A DNA stretch of 64,000 bases from Meloidogyne chitwoodi (GCA_015183035.1 JACZZP010000017.1:434001-498000); one strand, 5' to 3'. Counted from the stretch's first letter, positions 15,201 through 25,802 are shown. Notes: a model not told the origin generated them from the sequence alone. Numbers and translations: made by a program.

Positions 15201-18200
15201 TTGCCCATAACTGTTTTTAAATGTTCACTAAAATTCTGAAATTTTTAATTTAGTTAAATAACTCTTTGAAATATATCTGAGCAAAATTTTACTTAAAAAG
15301 GATTAAAATAAAAATTTTTATTTGAATTAAACTTTGAGAGGGCGATTTAATTAAAAAGGTTTTTAAAAAATTTTTCTCTAAAATAAAATTAAAAAAAAAT
15401 TTTTTTCTTGAATTAAATAAAAATGGCACATTTAATTAATAGAAATTTAAAAGAAAAAAATAAATTAAAGAAAAATAACCTAGTAAAAAAAATAAAAATA
15501 TAGGAGGAACATATTTTGTCTTAATCGATTTAAAGAAAAAAATTGAATATTTTTGTAAAAAAATAAAATAAAATAAAACTAATTTAATAGAGTGATTTAC
15601 TTTCAATTAAAATAAATAAAAATACTATTAAAAAAATTGATATTAAAAAAAATTAATTTTCGAGGCCATTCTCTGCTTAATTAAACAAAAAAGGGTCAAT
15701 CAGTCTCACACATTTTTATTCTTCTCAATTTCAGTTCCTCTAATTAATAGTGTGTTTAATTTGTTGTAAAAAACAAAAAGAGGGGAGAGGAATTTTATAG
15801 ACAATAAAATTTATTTTTTTTTAAATTTAGATACCCTATATTTTAAATAAAATTAATTTTAAATTTTTTAAAATGAAAATAAAATATATATATTTATTTT
15901 AAAAATTAAAAGTTCATAAATATAAGAAAATTAAGGTAATTTTAAATAAAATAAAAATATTTTTGCAACACTTAAAATATTTCTATAATTAATAAATGCG
16001 CAAAATTATAAATAATTAATCCTAATTTTTATTTTTAAAAATTAAATTAAGTAGAATGCTTATAAAATTTAAAATTATTTAGGAATGTAATAAAAACAAG
16101 AAAATAGCATTTTTATATTCTAATAAAATTAATTGTTTTTTTATTTTATTTTAATACCGCAATGTCAGTTGTTTCAGAAATAAAAAGGAAATTAAGGCTA
16201 AAATAAAATTAAAAAAATATATATAAATTAATTACTCAGATGAGATGAACAATTTGTTTTTGAAAATAAACTTTAAGGTACAGGAAGTTAGAAAATAAAT
16301 AAAATTTATATTTTATAGAGAATATATTCTAGATAATATACACAATATTATTAAACTTTCCGGAAACTAATAAAATAGTATTGTAATATTAAAAACTTTC
16401 CGGAAAATATATTGTAAAATTAAAATAAATTTTCCGGAAAATAGTATTGTAATATTAAAATAAACTTTCCGGAAAATAGTATTGTAATATTAAAATAAAC
16501 TTTCCGGAAAATACAAAAACATTGTAAAATAGTAATGAAATATTACAAATAGTAATTTCCGGATGCTATTTTAAAATAAATTAATAGAGATATGTATGAG
16601 AAATAATAAAATTACAACATTAAAGTTTTAATTTTCAGGTTGAATAAATTAAAAATAAAAATACAATAATAATATAAGTAGTATAGACAATAAAAAGTTT
16701 TTTTAATTGAAGACTGTGGTCAACATATATTCTCCTATATTATTTAATTTATAAACATACAACAATTATTATTATAATAATATCATTCAGTGATAAAATA
16801 AACTTTTTTTCTCGATATAGGACCACCTTCTAAATTTTTGTTTGTTGCCACCTATCTTGCGCATTCATTCTTTTTTCAAACTTTTCTCCCCACACACACA
16901 TTTTGACGCTTTTTCTCTCTCAAATTTCCCCGCCACACAAAACGAAATAAAATACAAAAATATTTTCTCATTTAATTAATAGCGGTTTGACACCATCTTC
17001 AAATAAAAGAGGGGAAGAATAAGAAGAAATTAAACACAAAAACGGGACGAAAAGAAAACATAAGTAGTAGAAGTAGAAGAAATTCTGCAGCAAATGGACA
17101 CAAAAAAATATTCTGAAACTTGTTTGTGCGCCCGTTATATAAAAACAAAACAGAGAATTTGTACTAAAAACTTCCCCCCAACACATTAAAAATATTTTTT
17201 TCTTATTTTTCTATCAATCGACTAATTCGCTATTATTGCCTTTTTGATTTTTAGTTAAATCTCTCTAAATATATATCCAATAGAGATAAACAAAAATTAA
17301 AATAAAAATATCAGAAAATGAAATAATCCAAAAGATCAAAAAATTAAAAAATATATATTTAGAGGACCAAAATTAAATTTTTTTAAAATTAAAAAAAAAT
17401 TTTTATCAATGCCCATATCAGAAATAAAATCACAAACACAACTACTAATTACTTAATAATTTTTCCGCAACTTTTTTCTGCAATAAATATAGGTTTTTCT
17501 TCTAATAAAAAAATATTAGTTTAAATATTTATTTATTTCAGAAGGAAGATGAGGAAGTTTAATTAAGTTTCAAATTCTAAGGCTTTCTATTAATTTCCTT
17601 TTTTATTTTTATTTTTTTAATAAAATATAGGAGTAACTTAAAAAATAAAATTTTAAAAAATCAAGTTAATTTTGATCTTTTGGGTACTATTATTTAATTA
17701 CTACGAGTCCTACCTCTATCTTACAAAATTAATTTAAATTATTTAAACTCATTGAATTGAAAATAAATAAAAATAAAAATTAGCGGGAAAACAAAGAAAA
17801 TAAAAATAAAGAATTTTAAATATATTTTTTAAATTTATTTTAAATGTGAGAAAAAGAAGGAAGGTTTAAAAACGGAAGGTTTAAAAACGGAAGTTTTTAA
17901 AATAAAAAAGGAGAGAAAAATTGGGGGGATTGTCTAAATTTCAAGTTTTTTAAATTTTTAAATAGACAGAACGCGCTATTTTATTTTATTTTTATTTTTA
18001 TTTTGATGTAAATTGATCTGATTTAATTTTGCCAAAGGGCAATGGGACACCTATTTGAGAGAAATAAAATATAGGTAAAATATTATAATAAAATTTGGGG
18101 AAGTTAATAAATAAATAAATAAAATAAAAATACTCTCGTTATAAGGACATGTAATTATATAAAGATTTGTCAAATATTTATTAGGACATCTGTCCCTCAA

Positions 18201-21200
18201 CTGCGGAGAGTACCTATATATTCTTTCCAAAATAAAGAATTAAATATATAATGAGAACATTTGTGGGATTTTTCTCTCTTTTTTTTTTTGGTGTTCTTAT
18301 AACGGAAGAATAAATATAACAAATCTTCTGGTTGATATTTTTGGAAAAAAATTTTTACAAAACCGGTAGTTTTTTATCTAATAAATTTTAGTAAATCAAC
18401 AACTCTTTTAACTTTTAACGGAATAAAAAATAGTAAAATAATAAAAATTTGGCCATTCAAGCGAAAAAGGAAAAGCATAAATATTGTTTGGATAATTAAT
18501 AAATTGAAAAAAAAATATCAAAAAAATGTTTTAAAGGCGAAGAAGCAAAAGAATAATAATAAAAAATACTAAAAATTAAGAAGGATTTATCTTTTAACTT
18601 GAAGAAATATTTTTTTTTAATTTTTTTAATAAAAAAATAAATTAAAAAAAGAGCTTAGAAGATAAAAATGCTTTAAAAGTAGTTTTAAAAAAATATTTTT
18701 TAATGTTTTTGAACTGCAAAAATAAATATATTATATTTAGCAGCATTTGTGCTAACACCTGCTACTGGAGGAAAAAGATATTTTTTATTAATTTTAAGAA
18801 GAAAAAAAATAAAAATAAATTTTCTGGAGAAAAAAAGGAAAAAATGTTCAAATGCTTGCAGGTAAAAATAAATAAAAATTGAAATCGAAGGAATAAAAAA
18901 ATAAAAATAATTCAATAACAGTGATTTTATTTCCCATATTATTTTTTTAAATAAATTTTTTAAACTAAAAATAAAATTCCTATTAAAATGTACTAAATAT
19001 TTAAGAGATTATTAAAATTGATTGCAAAAATTAAAATAAAAAAAAAAAAAATTAAAAAATTAAAATAAAACCAACCTTCTTCTTCTTCGCTAACCGGACA
19101 GTTTTTCTCATCATCCCCATTAGCACAGTCAGAACGTCCATTACAGACTTTTTCCCGTTCAATACATTTATTCTGCCCTGGACAATTAAAACCTTCTCTT
19201 TGTCTACATTCTTTTATTCTTCGAGCTTTCTCCTTACATTAAAATATATTTTAATTTTAAATAAACTTTAATTACTTCCTCTGCCTTTTGACGATGCTGA
19301 ATTTCATTCCATTCTGCGAGTCTTCTCTTTTCCTCTGCCTCGTGTCTTCTTCTCTCTTCTGCTTCACGAAAATAACCTTTAATAAAGTAAACTTGAAAAT
19401 AAAGTTGTAAAAATTATTTTTGTATTCAAGTTTATTTTTTGTATTCTAAATTTGTATTTCAAGTTTATTTTTTATATTTCAAGTTTATTTTTTATATTTC
19501 AAGTTTATTTTTTATATTTCAAGTTTATTTTTGTAGTTTGAATATAAATAGTAAAGTTATTATTATAAAAATATAATTAAGAAACATACTACAATCCGTT
19601 TCGTCAGAACCATCTAATAAACAGTCATATTTTCTATCACAACGTCTAGTAATATCAATACAACTTCCATCACGACATCTAAAACTGTCTGGAGAACACT
19701 AAAAAAGTTGAATATATATTCCAATGTATTTTAAAATTAAACAAACATTATTATTATCTTCTAAAACACTCTCAGGTTTAATTGTAATTAATTTCCTTTC
19801 TTCATCCCTGCTTTCACCAACACAATTTATTTCATCAAATCCATCCTCACAATCATCCACATTATCACATAAAGAATTATAGTGAATACATCGAATAGGT
19901 AAAGTATTTGGACATTTAATTTCTTCTGGTCCACATTCTTGTATTTTTTCTTCTTTTTTTAATTTTTCTTCTTCATGTTTTTTGAGTTGTTTATATTGTT
20001 CTTGCATTTTTGCGTTAATAAAATAATCTTTAAAATTTTTTTTTTTAATTTTTTAATTTTTATATACCACATGTTGATTCGTCTGTTCCATCTGGACAGT
20101 CATATTGATGATTACAGACAAGATCAGATGATATACAGGCATGAATAGTTCTACATACGAAAGATCCTACAGGGCAATACTTTGAAGTGTTTTGAGTGTT
20201 ATTAGATTTTGATGGAGATACTGAGCGTTTTTCATTACTACCTAAAATAAAAAATTAATTTTTTAATCCTTGTTGATTAAATTAAAATATTTTTATATTT
20301 ATTTATAACAGAAGTAAACTGCCATTTTATTTAATTTAAATCTCTCTTAAATATTCCACATCTTTAAATATACCAAACACTTAAAAATCATTTTTTTAAG
20401 ACCAATATAAACCTAATATATATTCAAAACTTTTTACTAATTTATAAATAATTAATTATGTACTAAAAATATATTTAAATATATCAACAAATGTCTCATA
20501 AAATTCAAAAATTAAATAATTTAATTTTTTCTAATTAATTTCTTTAAAAAAACTTGCTTTTATTCAATCCTTTTTTTAAAATTGATCGTTAAAAAATTTT
20601 TTTTTTTCTTTTTAATCGATGACTATTTTCATTTTATTTATACAATTCATTCTTTACTGAAAAACTCAAAAATAAATAAAAATAAAAATTGTGTGGTGAG
20701 CGCCGCCGGGGAAAGAAGGAGAAGAAAGGTTTTCTTTTTCTTCTTCTATAAAATGTCATTCGCGCATATCGCTAAATAAAATCAGTATTTTTGCTTTTTT
20801 TAAATAATAATATTATTTCTTTTCATTGAAAAATATTAAATTGGTCATTGTCCACCTAAATTCTAGTTTTTATTATTATTTTTATAATATTATTGGATGA
20901 TTTTTTAAATTAAAAAATGTTGCTAAACCTTATAAAAAATTTATTAAAAATAAATAAATAGAAAAATGAAGCTTTTTCCCCCCATTAATCATATTTTCCC
21001 CAATATTTTTTACAGTCGAAAATATTTTTTTCTTTTATTTTTTATTTAATTTTAGTAATAAATATTATTAAAAATTAAGTTTAATAAATTAAAAAAAAAT
21101 TAATTTATTAATTAATTATAAAAATTAATTTAATGCTAAATTACCTAATTACAATTAATTTTAATTAAATTTTATAAAAATTAATATTTTAGAAATGCAT

Positions 21201-24200
21201 AATAGTCATCATAAAAATGGAAAAATAATCAACAATGAAAATGAAGAACAACAAAATTTAATAAAAAATGATCAAAAAATTCCTTTATTTAATTACCCCC
21301 CTTTACCAAAATGGGAAATTAGAGTTTGTTGGTTAATAACAATATTAACAGTTAGTTATGCTTGGTTAAGTGTATATAAAGCTAGTTTAAAATGGCAATT
21401 TCGTATTGGAAAGTCACAAGCTTCAATTACAAATTTCCCAATTTTTGGCCAGAAAATAAAAGATGAATCTAATTGGGAATGGTTTAGATGGAGTCCTTTT
21501 GCCTTAAAACAATATTTAATTTTACTTATTGGACATTCTATAATTTTCAATATTCTTCCAATTTTATTTAATGAAAAATTATGGAGATTTATTTATTTGA
21601 TTATTTCGATGGCAGCTTCTGCTTGGGTTTTTACTCCAAGTTTATTAATTGCTTCTTTATTACAAGGATTTTTTATTCTTGGATTTACTATTTATTTTAG
21701 GTTAAAAAAAATTTTTTTATTAAAAAAATTTTTTCTTATTTATTTTATTAGGCGTACTTTTATTGTTTGGATAAGTGCTTTACCTATACTTTATGTTATT
21801 ATGAATCATACCGATTGGATACACAATGATGTTTTTCTTGTATTATTGTTTATTTCCTATACACTTCTCTCTTATATTTCCTTTTGTTTGGAGTTGGTAA
21901 AACATTTTGAAGAACAAAAACATCAAGAAAAACATGAAAAACAAGGAGAAAATTTCCAAAAACATCAACAAAACATTGAAGAAAAACAAAAGCATACACA
22001 AAAACATGAAGAAAACGGACAACAAAAACATCCATTAAAACAAAAAACACAACAAATACAACAAAAACAAACTTTATTTAATCAAAAACATTTATTACAA
22101 CATTCACTTCAACTCTTGGAAAACATGCTTTTTTATACTTTTTACCAACCTTATCTCTTTTCATTAATTGTTCTCTACCCTGAATTTGAAAGACAATATA
22201 ATGAAAGAAAGTTTAAAGAAAAAGATTGGATTAAAATTATTTTTAAATGTTTTCGTGTAGCTTTTTGGTGGTTAATTTGTGAATTATCTTTACATTTTGT
22301 TTATTTTGGCTCAATTTCTTTAGATCCTCAATTTATGCAAAAATTACCTAAAGATCAATTTGTTAGCATTGGAATGGCTATTGGTTAATTAAATTTAAAT
22401 AATTTTTTAAATTTAAAATAAAATTATTTTAAGGAGCCTTTTTCCATTTAAAATATGTTGTTATATTTGGACTTCCTGCTATTTTTGCCCAAATTGATGG
22501 AATGGAGCCCCCTGATGGGCCTATCTGTATTTCGCGAGTTTCTCTTTATTCAAAAATTTGGAGAGGTTTTGATAGAGGTCTTTATGCCTTTTTTAAGGTA
22601 TTTAAATATAATATTTTATTATAGAGCATAAAATAAATTTAAAAAAAAATATTTTCTATTTATTTATTTTTCTAAAGGAATATATATTTATCCCAATATG
22701 TTTGCCCACATTTTCCCTACCAAGAAAGCTTATTGGAATTTGTATTTCCTTCACTTTTGTCCTTTTATGGCATGGTTTTTATCATCATAATATTGTTTGG
22801 ATTGGCTTAAATATTGTGGAACTTAGCATTGAGTAAAATTTTTTAAAAAGTTAAAACGGATAAAAATGGTCGGTCGTTTTGGTGCCGGCCTTATAAAATA
22901 ATTAAGTAAAATATTATTTTATTTTATTTTTTCAGATTTACATCAAAAGCATTATATTCAATACCCAAAATTCAAAATATTCGCAAACAAATATTATCAG
23001 ATTTAAATTTTCGTAGACTACTTGGATGGCTACAAATTTTTCCTTTTGCTTTTGGGTTATATTCTAATTTTTATTTTCTTGGTGGATCAGCTGTTGGGTG
23101 GCTATTTGTTCAGAGAATATTTTGGGAAGAAACTGTTTGTTTTTAAATTAAAAATATTTAAAAAACTTTTAAAATAGACACCAAAAAAAAAATATATTTT
23201 AAAAATATAAGTATTTAAAAAACATTTAAAAAAATTTTAAAATTTAGGTACCCTTCCGTTGGCCCTTTATTTTATTAATAACATGTGGTTATTTTTATAC
23301 TCAAGTTGCTATGGAAATAGAAAGGCGTTGGCCAGAAAAAAGAAAAGTTTGTGTTTTTCAGAGAGAAAAGAAGGAATGAATGGAAACACATGTATGTTTT
23401 TTAACAAACATTGTTAGAAACATAAAACAAATTAAACACGCAAACATAAACATGTTTAAACAAACATTGTGAACAACAAAAATTTAAAAACATCTAATAA
23501 AACTTTTTCTTTCTCTCTGTCTCTAAAACTTTTGTTTTAATGTTTGTTGCCTTTACAGTAAATATTTATTTTTATACTTATATTTTCTTTTATAAGAGTA
23601 TTAATAAAATATTATAATTAAGCAAATTTACTTAAAAAATGTTTTTAATTTTTACAAAATTATAAACACTCCTGTTTCTCTCTTTCAAATACTAAAATAT
23701 AATGTACTCCCTTACTCCTTTAAATACTCTTTTCTAAATCAAAATTTTAACTTTTTATAATATTTTAAAAATCTTCCCTTCTTTTTAATTATTAAAAAAT
23801 AAAATAAACTTGCCTGTAGGACAGTAAAGTTCATCACTTGGACGATGTAATAACATTCCTAAAGCAAAAGCCTTTTCTTCAACATCAAAAATACAATCTT
23901 CACGGCCATCACATCGTGCAGAAATTGGGATACATAAACCTATTGAAATTAATTTAAATTCTATTTTAGTTTTATTAAAAAATTACCATCTGCACATTCC
24001 CACTCTTTCAAAGGGTCACAGTTACGGCGAGGAGATAATTCTTTTTTAAATAAAAATTATTTAAATTCAAAAAAAAAAATAAGATAGGCGCTAAAATGAC
24101 TCATCTAACATATTTTTATTTTTTTTTTATTTTTTTATGTTTTAAAAATGAAAGAATTCAATATTTTTTGACTTAAATTATTCAACAAAATTAAATATTT

Positions 24201-25065
24201 TCCAAAAAAATATTACCAATATTTTTACAACATTGTCCATGCTCACAGGCTGTTCCAAAAGGACACACAGAGTGTGACCAACAATATGTAGAACCGTGAA
24301 TGCTAAATTCAGGCATTGAGCCATCTGGGCAAGCAAGTGTTGGATTTGAAAAGGGACCTTTTTAAAATAATAATTAAATTATATTTTCCAAGTTTATTTA
24401 AAATATATATGCAAGTTTTAAGTTTATTTATTTAAGTTTTATTAAAAATAAAAAATATTATATTAAGCAGAAAATAATAAAAAAGATTGTTTTTATAAGT
24501 AAATGTTTGTTAAATAATTCCTTAATTTTTGAATAATTTGAATTTTTATAAAACAAAATAAATTGTTTTATAAAACAAAATTAATAAAAATTAATTTAAT
24601 TATTTGTTCAGCACCTTCAATAGGCGTAAACTCAAAGCCATCCCCTGAAGTATGAATCCATCCAATTTGCCCATCTTTTAATGCTCTTAATAACTCCCAT
24701 TTAAGTCTGTGCAGTACAGCAGTAGAGGAATTAAATGGAAAATCAAATTTTATATTTATTGTGGCCATTGTCCCGAGCACTTGTTGGTACCGAAATTTTA
24801 GGACATTTGATCCCTTAAAAGAAGATTCTGTCTGCCAAAATTGGTCAAAAGCTTCATTTAAATGTTTTGCTGCTACAATGAACTGTTGAGTATTATTTTG
24901 ATACATTTCATTATTAAATGGTTGTTCAGGAAGGTTTATTACAAGTCTAATAACTGTTCGAATGAGAGGTATTGTGGGAGGTAGAGGACAGAAGACAAAA
25001 TTTGTAATTATTCCAAATAAAAATAAATTGAAGATAAAAATTTGTAAATGATGACATTTTGACAT
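249..25065 (-). CDS. unc-52: Perlecan (basement-membrane heparan sulfate proteoglycan), 5' part
   Basis: Secreted basement-membrane proteoglycan that links muscle attachment sites to matrix. I joined 22 exons: 25065-24615, 24357-24217, 24040-23987, 23939-23814, 20241-20068, 20027-19747, 19698-19590, 19376-19276, 19232-19076, 12117-11848, 11795-11632, 11315-11225, 11175-11014, 10377-10173, 10033-9781, 9377-9366, 8796-8623, 8577-8491, 8449-8357, 8315-8194, 1076-805, 469-249. They sum to 3720 nt, exactly 1240 codons in one frame. Order of modules: signal peptide, SEA-like domain, a Cys-rich segment, five LDL-receptor class A repeats, Ig, three more LDLa repeats, Ig, partial laminin EGF, laminin IV-A, laminin EGF repeats. 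This order is that of perlecan. The start is the first Met before a hydrophobic leader. Two other genes sit antisense in its introns. The 3' part lies beyond base 1. Confidence 0.93.
500..800. repeat. Tandem array, unit of about 37 bp (TTCTGATTTTTTAAAACATT type)
   Basis: About eight units of TTCTGA-TTTTTTAAAAC(A/T)TTTTCTGAATTTAA lie head to tail in the unc-52 intron between 804 and 470. Confidence 0.85.
1936..2497. mobile_element. Foldback MITE with arms of about 135 bp
   Basis: The left arm begins GGTAAATAACCAGTTGGATC (1936) and the right arm ends with its inverse (2478-2497). Arms of about 135 bp match with few differences, including GTGCACTTCTCCTAACG and its inverse. The internal 290 bp is AT-rich and has no ORF. 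The tips share GGTAAAT..NCAGTTGG with the foldbacks at 35912 and 56458. Confidence 0.88.
3545..3800. repeat. CTCTCAGTTAT(T/C)CCAA degenerate minisatellite
   Basis: More than twelve copies of a 15-19-bp unit CTCTCTCAGTTATTCCCAA. It is close to the inverse of the GAGAGTGGAATAAGT unit at 49.4 kb and of shorter copies at 1505-1560 and 7690-7885. Confidence 0.75.
5355..5645. repeat. Copy of the 300-bp imperfect-palindrome family
   Basis: Opens with CCTATAAAATAGTCAAA and AAAATTTTGTATAA, then GTTATCTAAC. The central part reads ACCCATAACTTAACAAATACG, followed by AAATTTTTAAATTAGCTAAATAAC. This layout recurs at 10.4, 12.4, 15.0, 26.9, 37.9, 51.3, 52.8 and 61.7 kb. Confidence 0.55.
5896..7392 (+). CDS. 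Unrecognised three-exon gene nested antisense in unc-52
   Basis: Exons 5896-6181, 6416-6831 and 7129-7392 join in phase (1, then 0) to give 321 residues ending at TAA 7390-7392. I do not recognise the family. The N-terminal 100 residues are basic and helical ([35 protein letters not shown]). The middle has a Ser/Gly run ([12 protein letters not shown]) and an acidic-proline patch (DDEDCLPPP). The last exon has Arg-rich ARGRSSRRQ, a helical stretch and an Asn/Gln-rich tail ending RKRHC. There is no signal peptide or membrane segment, so it is probably nuclear or cytosolic. It lies in the 7.1-kb unc-52 intron between 8194 and 1076. Both of its introns contain GTTCC...GGAAC hairpin repeats. Confidence 0.7.
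6262..6362. repeat. Two GTTCC-hairpin repeats in intron 1 of the nested gene
   Basis: GTTCCCCTCATACTACTTAT and GTTCCCTTCACACTACTCAT are each followed by AGGGTGGAAGGAACA-type inverse arms. Each forms a hairpin of about 36 bp. Confidence 0.75.
6970..7010. repeat. GTTCC-hairpin repeat in intron 2 of the nested gene
   Basis: GTTCCCTTCACACTACACAT followed by AGGGTGGAAGGAACA. It is nearly identical to the copies at 6262-6362. Confidence 0.75.
7617..7890. repeat. Two GTTC hairpins and GATAAGTGAGAGTTT repeats
   Basis: Perfect hairpins GTTCTCTACGCACTACATGTAGTGTGTAGAGAAC (7620 on, arms of 17) and TGTTCTTTCCACAC..AGAGAACA (7787-7826) alternate with ATAAGTGAGAGTTTA copies. Confidence 0.7.
10079..10135. 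mobile_element. Short TIR element CCGTTATAAGGAC...GTGCCTTTATAACGG
   Basis: A 57-bp inverted repeat in an unc-52 intron. Its tips match those of the larger element at 18127-18307. Confidence 0.6.
10430..10790. repeat. Copy of the 300-bp imperfect-palindrome family
   Basis: CTTATAAAAAAGTTAAAAG, GAAATTTTGCAAAAATATCC and GTTATCTAAACC are followed by a mirrored second half: AAAATTTTAGAAGAGTTAGA and AAAATTTCAAGCTTATAAAT. GCACC(A/G)AAACGTCC motifs flank it (10775-10945) and recur at 14494. Confidence 0.6.
11461..11505 (+). repeat. Dispersed repeat containing an SSU-rRNA-530-loop-like core
   Basis: GCAGCCGCGGTAATCAC is followed by a (T/C)TAA..GAGCTT segment and TCCCCCCTG. A second inverted copy lies at 34322-34366. 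The core equals the universal small-subunit rRNA 530-loop sequence, but no other rRNA sequence surrounds it. Confidence 0.6.
12365..12675. repeat. Copy of the 300-bp imperfect-palindrome family
   Basis: GCGCTCATAAAATAATCAAA, GAAATTTTGTATAAAAATC and GTTTTATCTAACCC lie in the first half; GGCCATAACTTTGGAAATTT and GTTAGCTAACGCATTTAGC lie in the mirrored half. It is located in the unc-52 intron or candidate alternative-promoter region. Confidence 0.55.
12831..12987 (-). CDS. unc-52: Candidate alternative first exon of unc-52 (signal peptide)
   Basis: An ATG at 12987 opens a 52-codon frame whose middle is strongly hydrophobic ([16 protein letters not shown]) and ends AARRRSNNE plus one base before a GTTATA donor at 12830. 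The exon ends in phase 1, the same phase as the upstream LDLa exon ending at 19076. It would therefore join the Ig exon at 12117 in frame ([11 protein letters not shown]). A TTTATTTAG acceptor-like site lies about 36 bases before the ATG and could receive a spliced leader. The predicted product is a secreted perlecan lacking the SEA and first five LDLa modules. Phase and signal peptide are seen; that it is transcribed is inference. Confidence 0.5.
15030..15315. repeat. Copy of the 300-bp imperfect-palindrome family
   Basis: GAGCTTATAAAATGGGCAAA opens it; CAGAATTTTAAATC and CATAACTGTTTTTAAATG lie near the centre; AAATTTTTAATTTAGTTAAA and AAAATTTTACTTAAAAAGG close it. Confidence 0.5.
16360..16562. 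repeat. TTTCCGGAAA array, unit of about 35 bp
   Basis: Five to six copies of AAACTTTCCGGAAAATAGTA then TTGTAATATTAAAATA. The palindromic core TTTCCGGAAA is shared with the array at 25540-25800. Located in the large unc-52 intron. Confidence 0.85.
18127..18307. mobile_element. MITE-like element with CGTTATAAGGACA ends
   Basis: The left end CTCGTTATAAGGACATG and right end GTGTTCTTATAACGGAAG are inverted over about 180 bp, with AT-rich inner sequence. Related to 10079-10135. Confidence 0.6.
19076..20241 (-). other. unc-52: unc-52 LDLa exon cluster with charged helical linkers
   Basis: Five exons encode four LDL-receptor class A repeats, each with six Cys and a DGxDExxC-type calcium loop ([35 protein letters not shown]). 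A fifth repeat, split over 24040-23987 and 23939-23814, precedes them and carries an insertion of about 17 residues before its last Cys. Between repeats are strongly charged helical linkers rich in Glu, Lys and Arg ([29 protein letters not shown]). A short TTATATTTCAAGTT-type array lies in the intron at 19425-19560. Confidence 0.85.
19425..19562. repeat. TTTATTTTTTATATTTCAAG minisatellite
   Basis: About six copies of a 20-bp unit in the unc-52 intron between 19590 and 19376. The same unit appears at 30230-30320 and in the flp-16 intron. Confidence 0.8.
20685..20775 (+). promoter_or_regulatory. GC-richer patch upstream of the HHAT gene
   Basis: A short island (GCGCCGCCGGGG near 20700) followed by a GAAGGAGAAG purine run stands out in otherwise very AT-rich sequence, about 430 bases before the HHAT ATG. 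It could be its promoter or a 5' untranslated exon. No start site can be shown from sequence. Confidence 0.25.
21195..23379 (+). CDS. hhat: MBOAT-family Hedgehog-type N-acyltransferase (HHAT)
   Basis: Multi-pass ER/Golgi membrane enzyme that attaches palmitate to the N-terminal Cys of secreted ligands. Exons 21195-21700, 21752-22383, 22434-22597, 22678-22832, 22936-23134 and 23248-23379 sum to 596 codons (595 residues). The 51-nt first intron is open in frame, so a naive ORF reads through it. The C-terminal half carries the MBOAT signature: PICISR, then [20 protein letters not shown] with the conserved Asp, then [11 protein letters not shown] with the catalytic-type His (Asp339 and His379 in human HHAT by family knowledge). 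Many hydrophobic segments span the protein. Unusual is a Lys/His/Gln-rich insert of about 60 residues around residues 225-285. The gene lies antisense inside the 3.6-kb unc-52 intron 23813-20242. Confidence 0.92.
24615..25065 (-). other. unc-52: unc-52 first exon: signal peptide and SEA-like domain
   Basis: The exon opens with a Met, His-rich start and a hydrophobic stretch (about residues 9-26: [17 protein letters not shown]), a typical signal peptide. Residues 35-150 contain [10 protein letters not shown], then [18 protein letters not shown], which resembles the SEA module of vertebrate perlecan domain I. It ends in phase 1 (GAA G) and the next exon supplies GT, so the frame continues into a Cys-rich block ([23 protein letters not shown]). 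The SEA call rests on my reading of the motif, not on a profile search. Confidence 0.75.
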
Positions 25066-25545
25066 TATTAATCTAATTTAACTATTTTTAAAGATATTTT
25101 TGTTAAAAGAAATTAATCTTTTAAAATTAATTAATATTTACAATAATTCAAATTTAATTAAAAATATATTTTTTAAAAGTCTGGAATTTAAAGAAAAATT
25201 AATTTAAATATTTAAGATGGAGATTTAAAAAAAAAACAATTTATTTTTAAAAGAAAAATATTCGCAACAAATTTGTAAAATTACAAAAAATAAAAACAAA
25301 GGATTTAAAAACAACTAAACTAAAATATAATATTCTTAACTAATAATTTAGTCAAGTACTTTTCTTTAAAAGAAGTAATTGAAAAAAGTACTTGGAAAAA
25401 AGTGGTTGATCTGTTGCGAGAATCGATATAATAATAATACTTTTAATATTATTCAGTACAAACGGTTTATTATTTAAATAGAGAATATAAACTTGGAAAG
25501 GAATAGGTATATATAAGGTATTAAATTTTAATTTTAAGAAGTAAA
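25066..25545. other. Upstream region of unc-52, no gene seen
   Basis: AT-rich sequence 5' of the perlecan start. It must include the promoter, but no specific element is recognisable. Confidence 0.4.
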
Positions 25546-25802
25546 ACGTTCCGGAAGGTTTAGTTTATAGAGAAAATTTAGGTAAATATAATACAGTTAC
25601 AGGTTTTAAATATTAAAAAAATGTTTTTCCGGAATGTTTTAAATATTAAAATGTTTTTCCGGAATGTTTTAAATATTAAAATGTTTTTCCGGAATGTTTT
25701 AAATATTAAAATGTTTTTCCGGAATGTTTTAAAAATATTAAAATGTTTTTCCGGAAAGTTTTAAAAATATTAAAATGTTTTTCCGGAAAGTTTTACAGAA
25801 TA
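25545..25802. repeat. TTTTTCCGGAATGTTTTAAA array, unit of 30-33 bp
   Basis: Seven copies of TGTTTTTCCGGAATGTTTTA then AATATTAAAA, with two slightly longer units at the 3' end. Shares the TTCCGGAA palindrome and a TATTAAAAT block with 16360-16562. Confidence 0.88.

Noticed and set aside
18700..18915. Possible extra perlecan exon ([19 protein letters not shown])
   Set aside because: Has a passable acceptor but no donor in a phase that fits both neighbours; hydrophobic AT-driven composition upstream.
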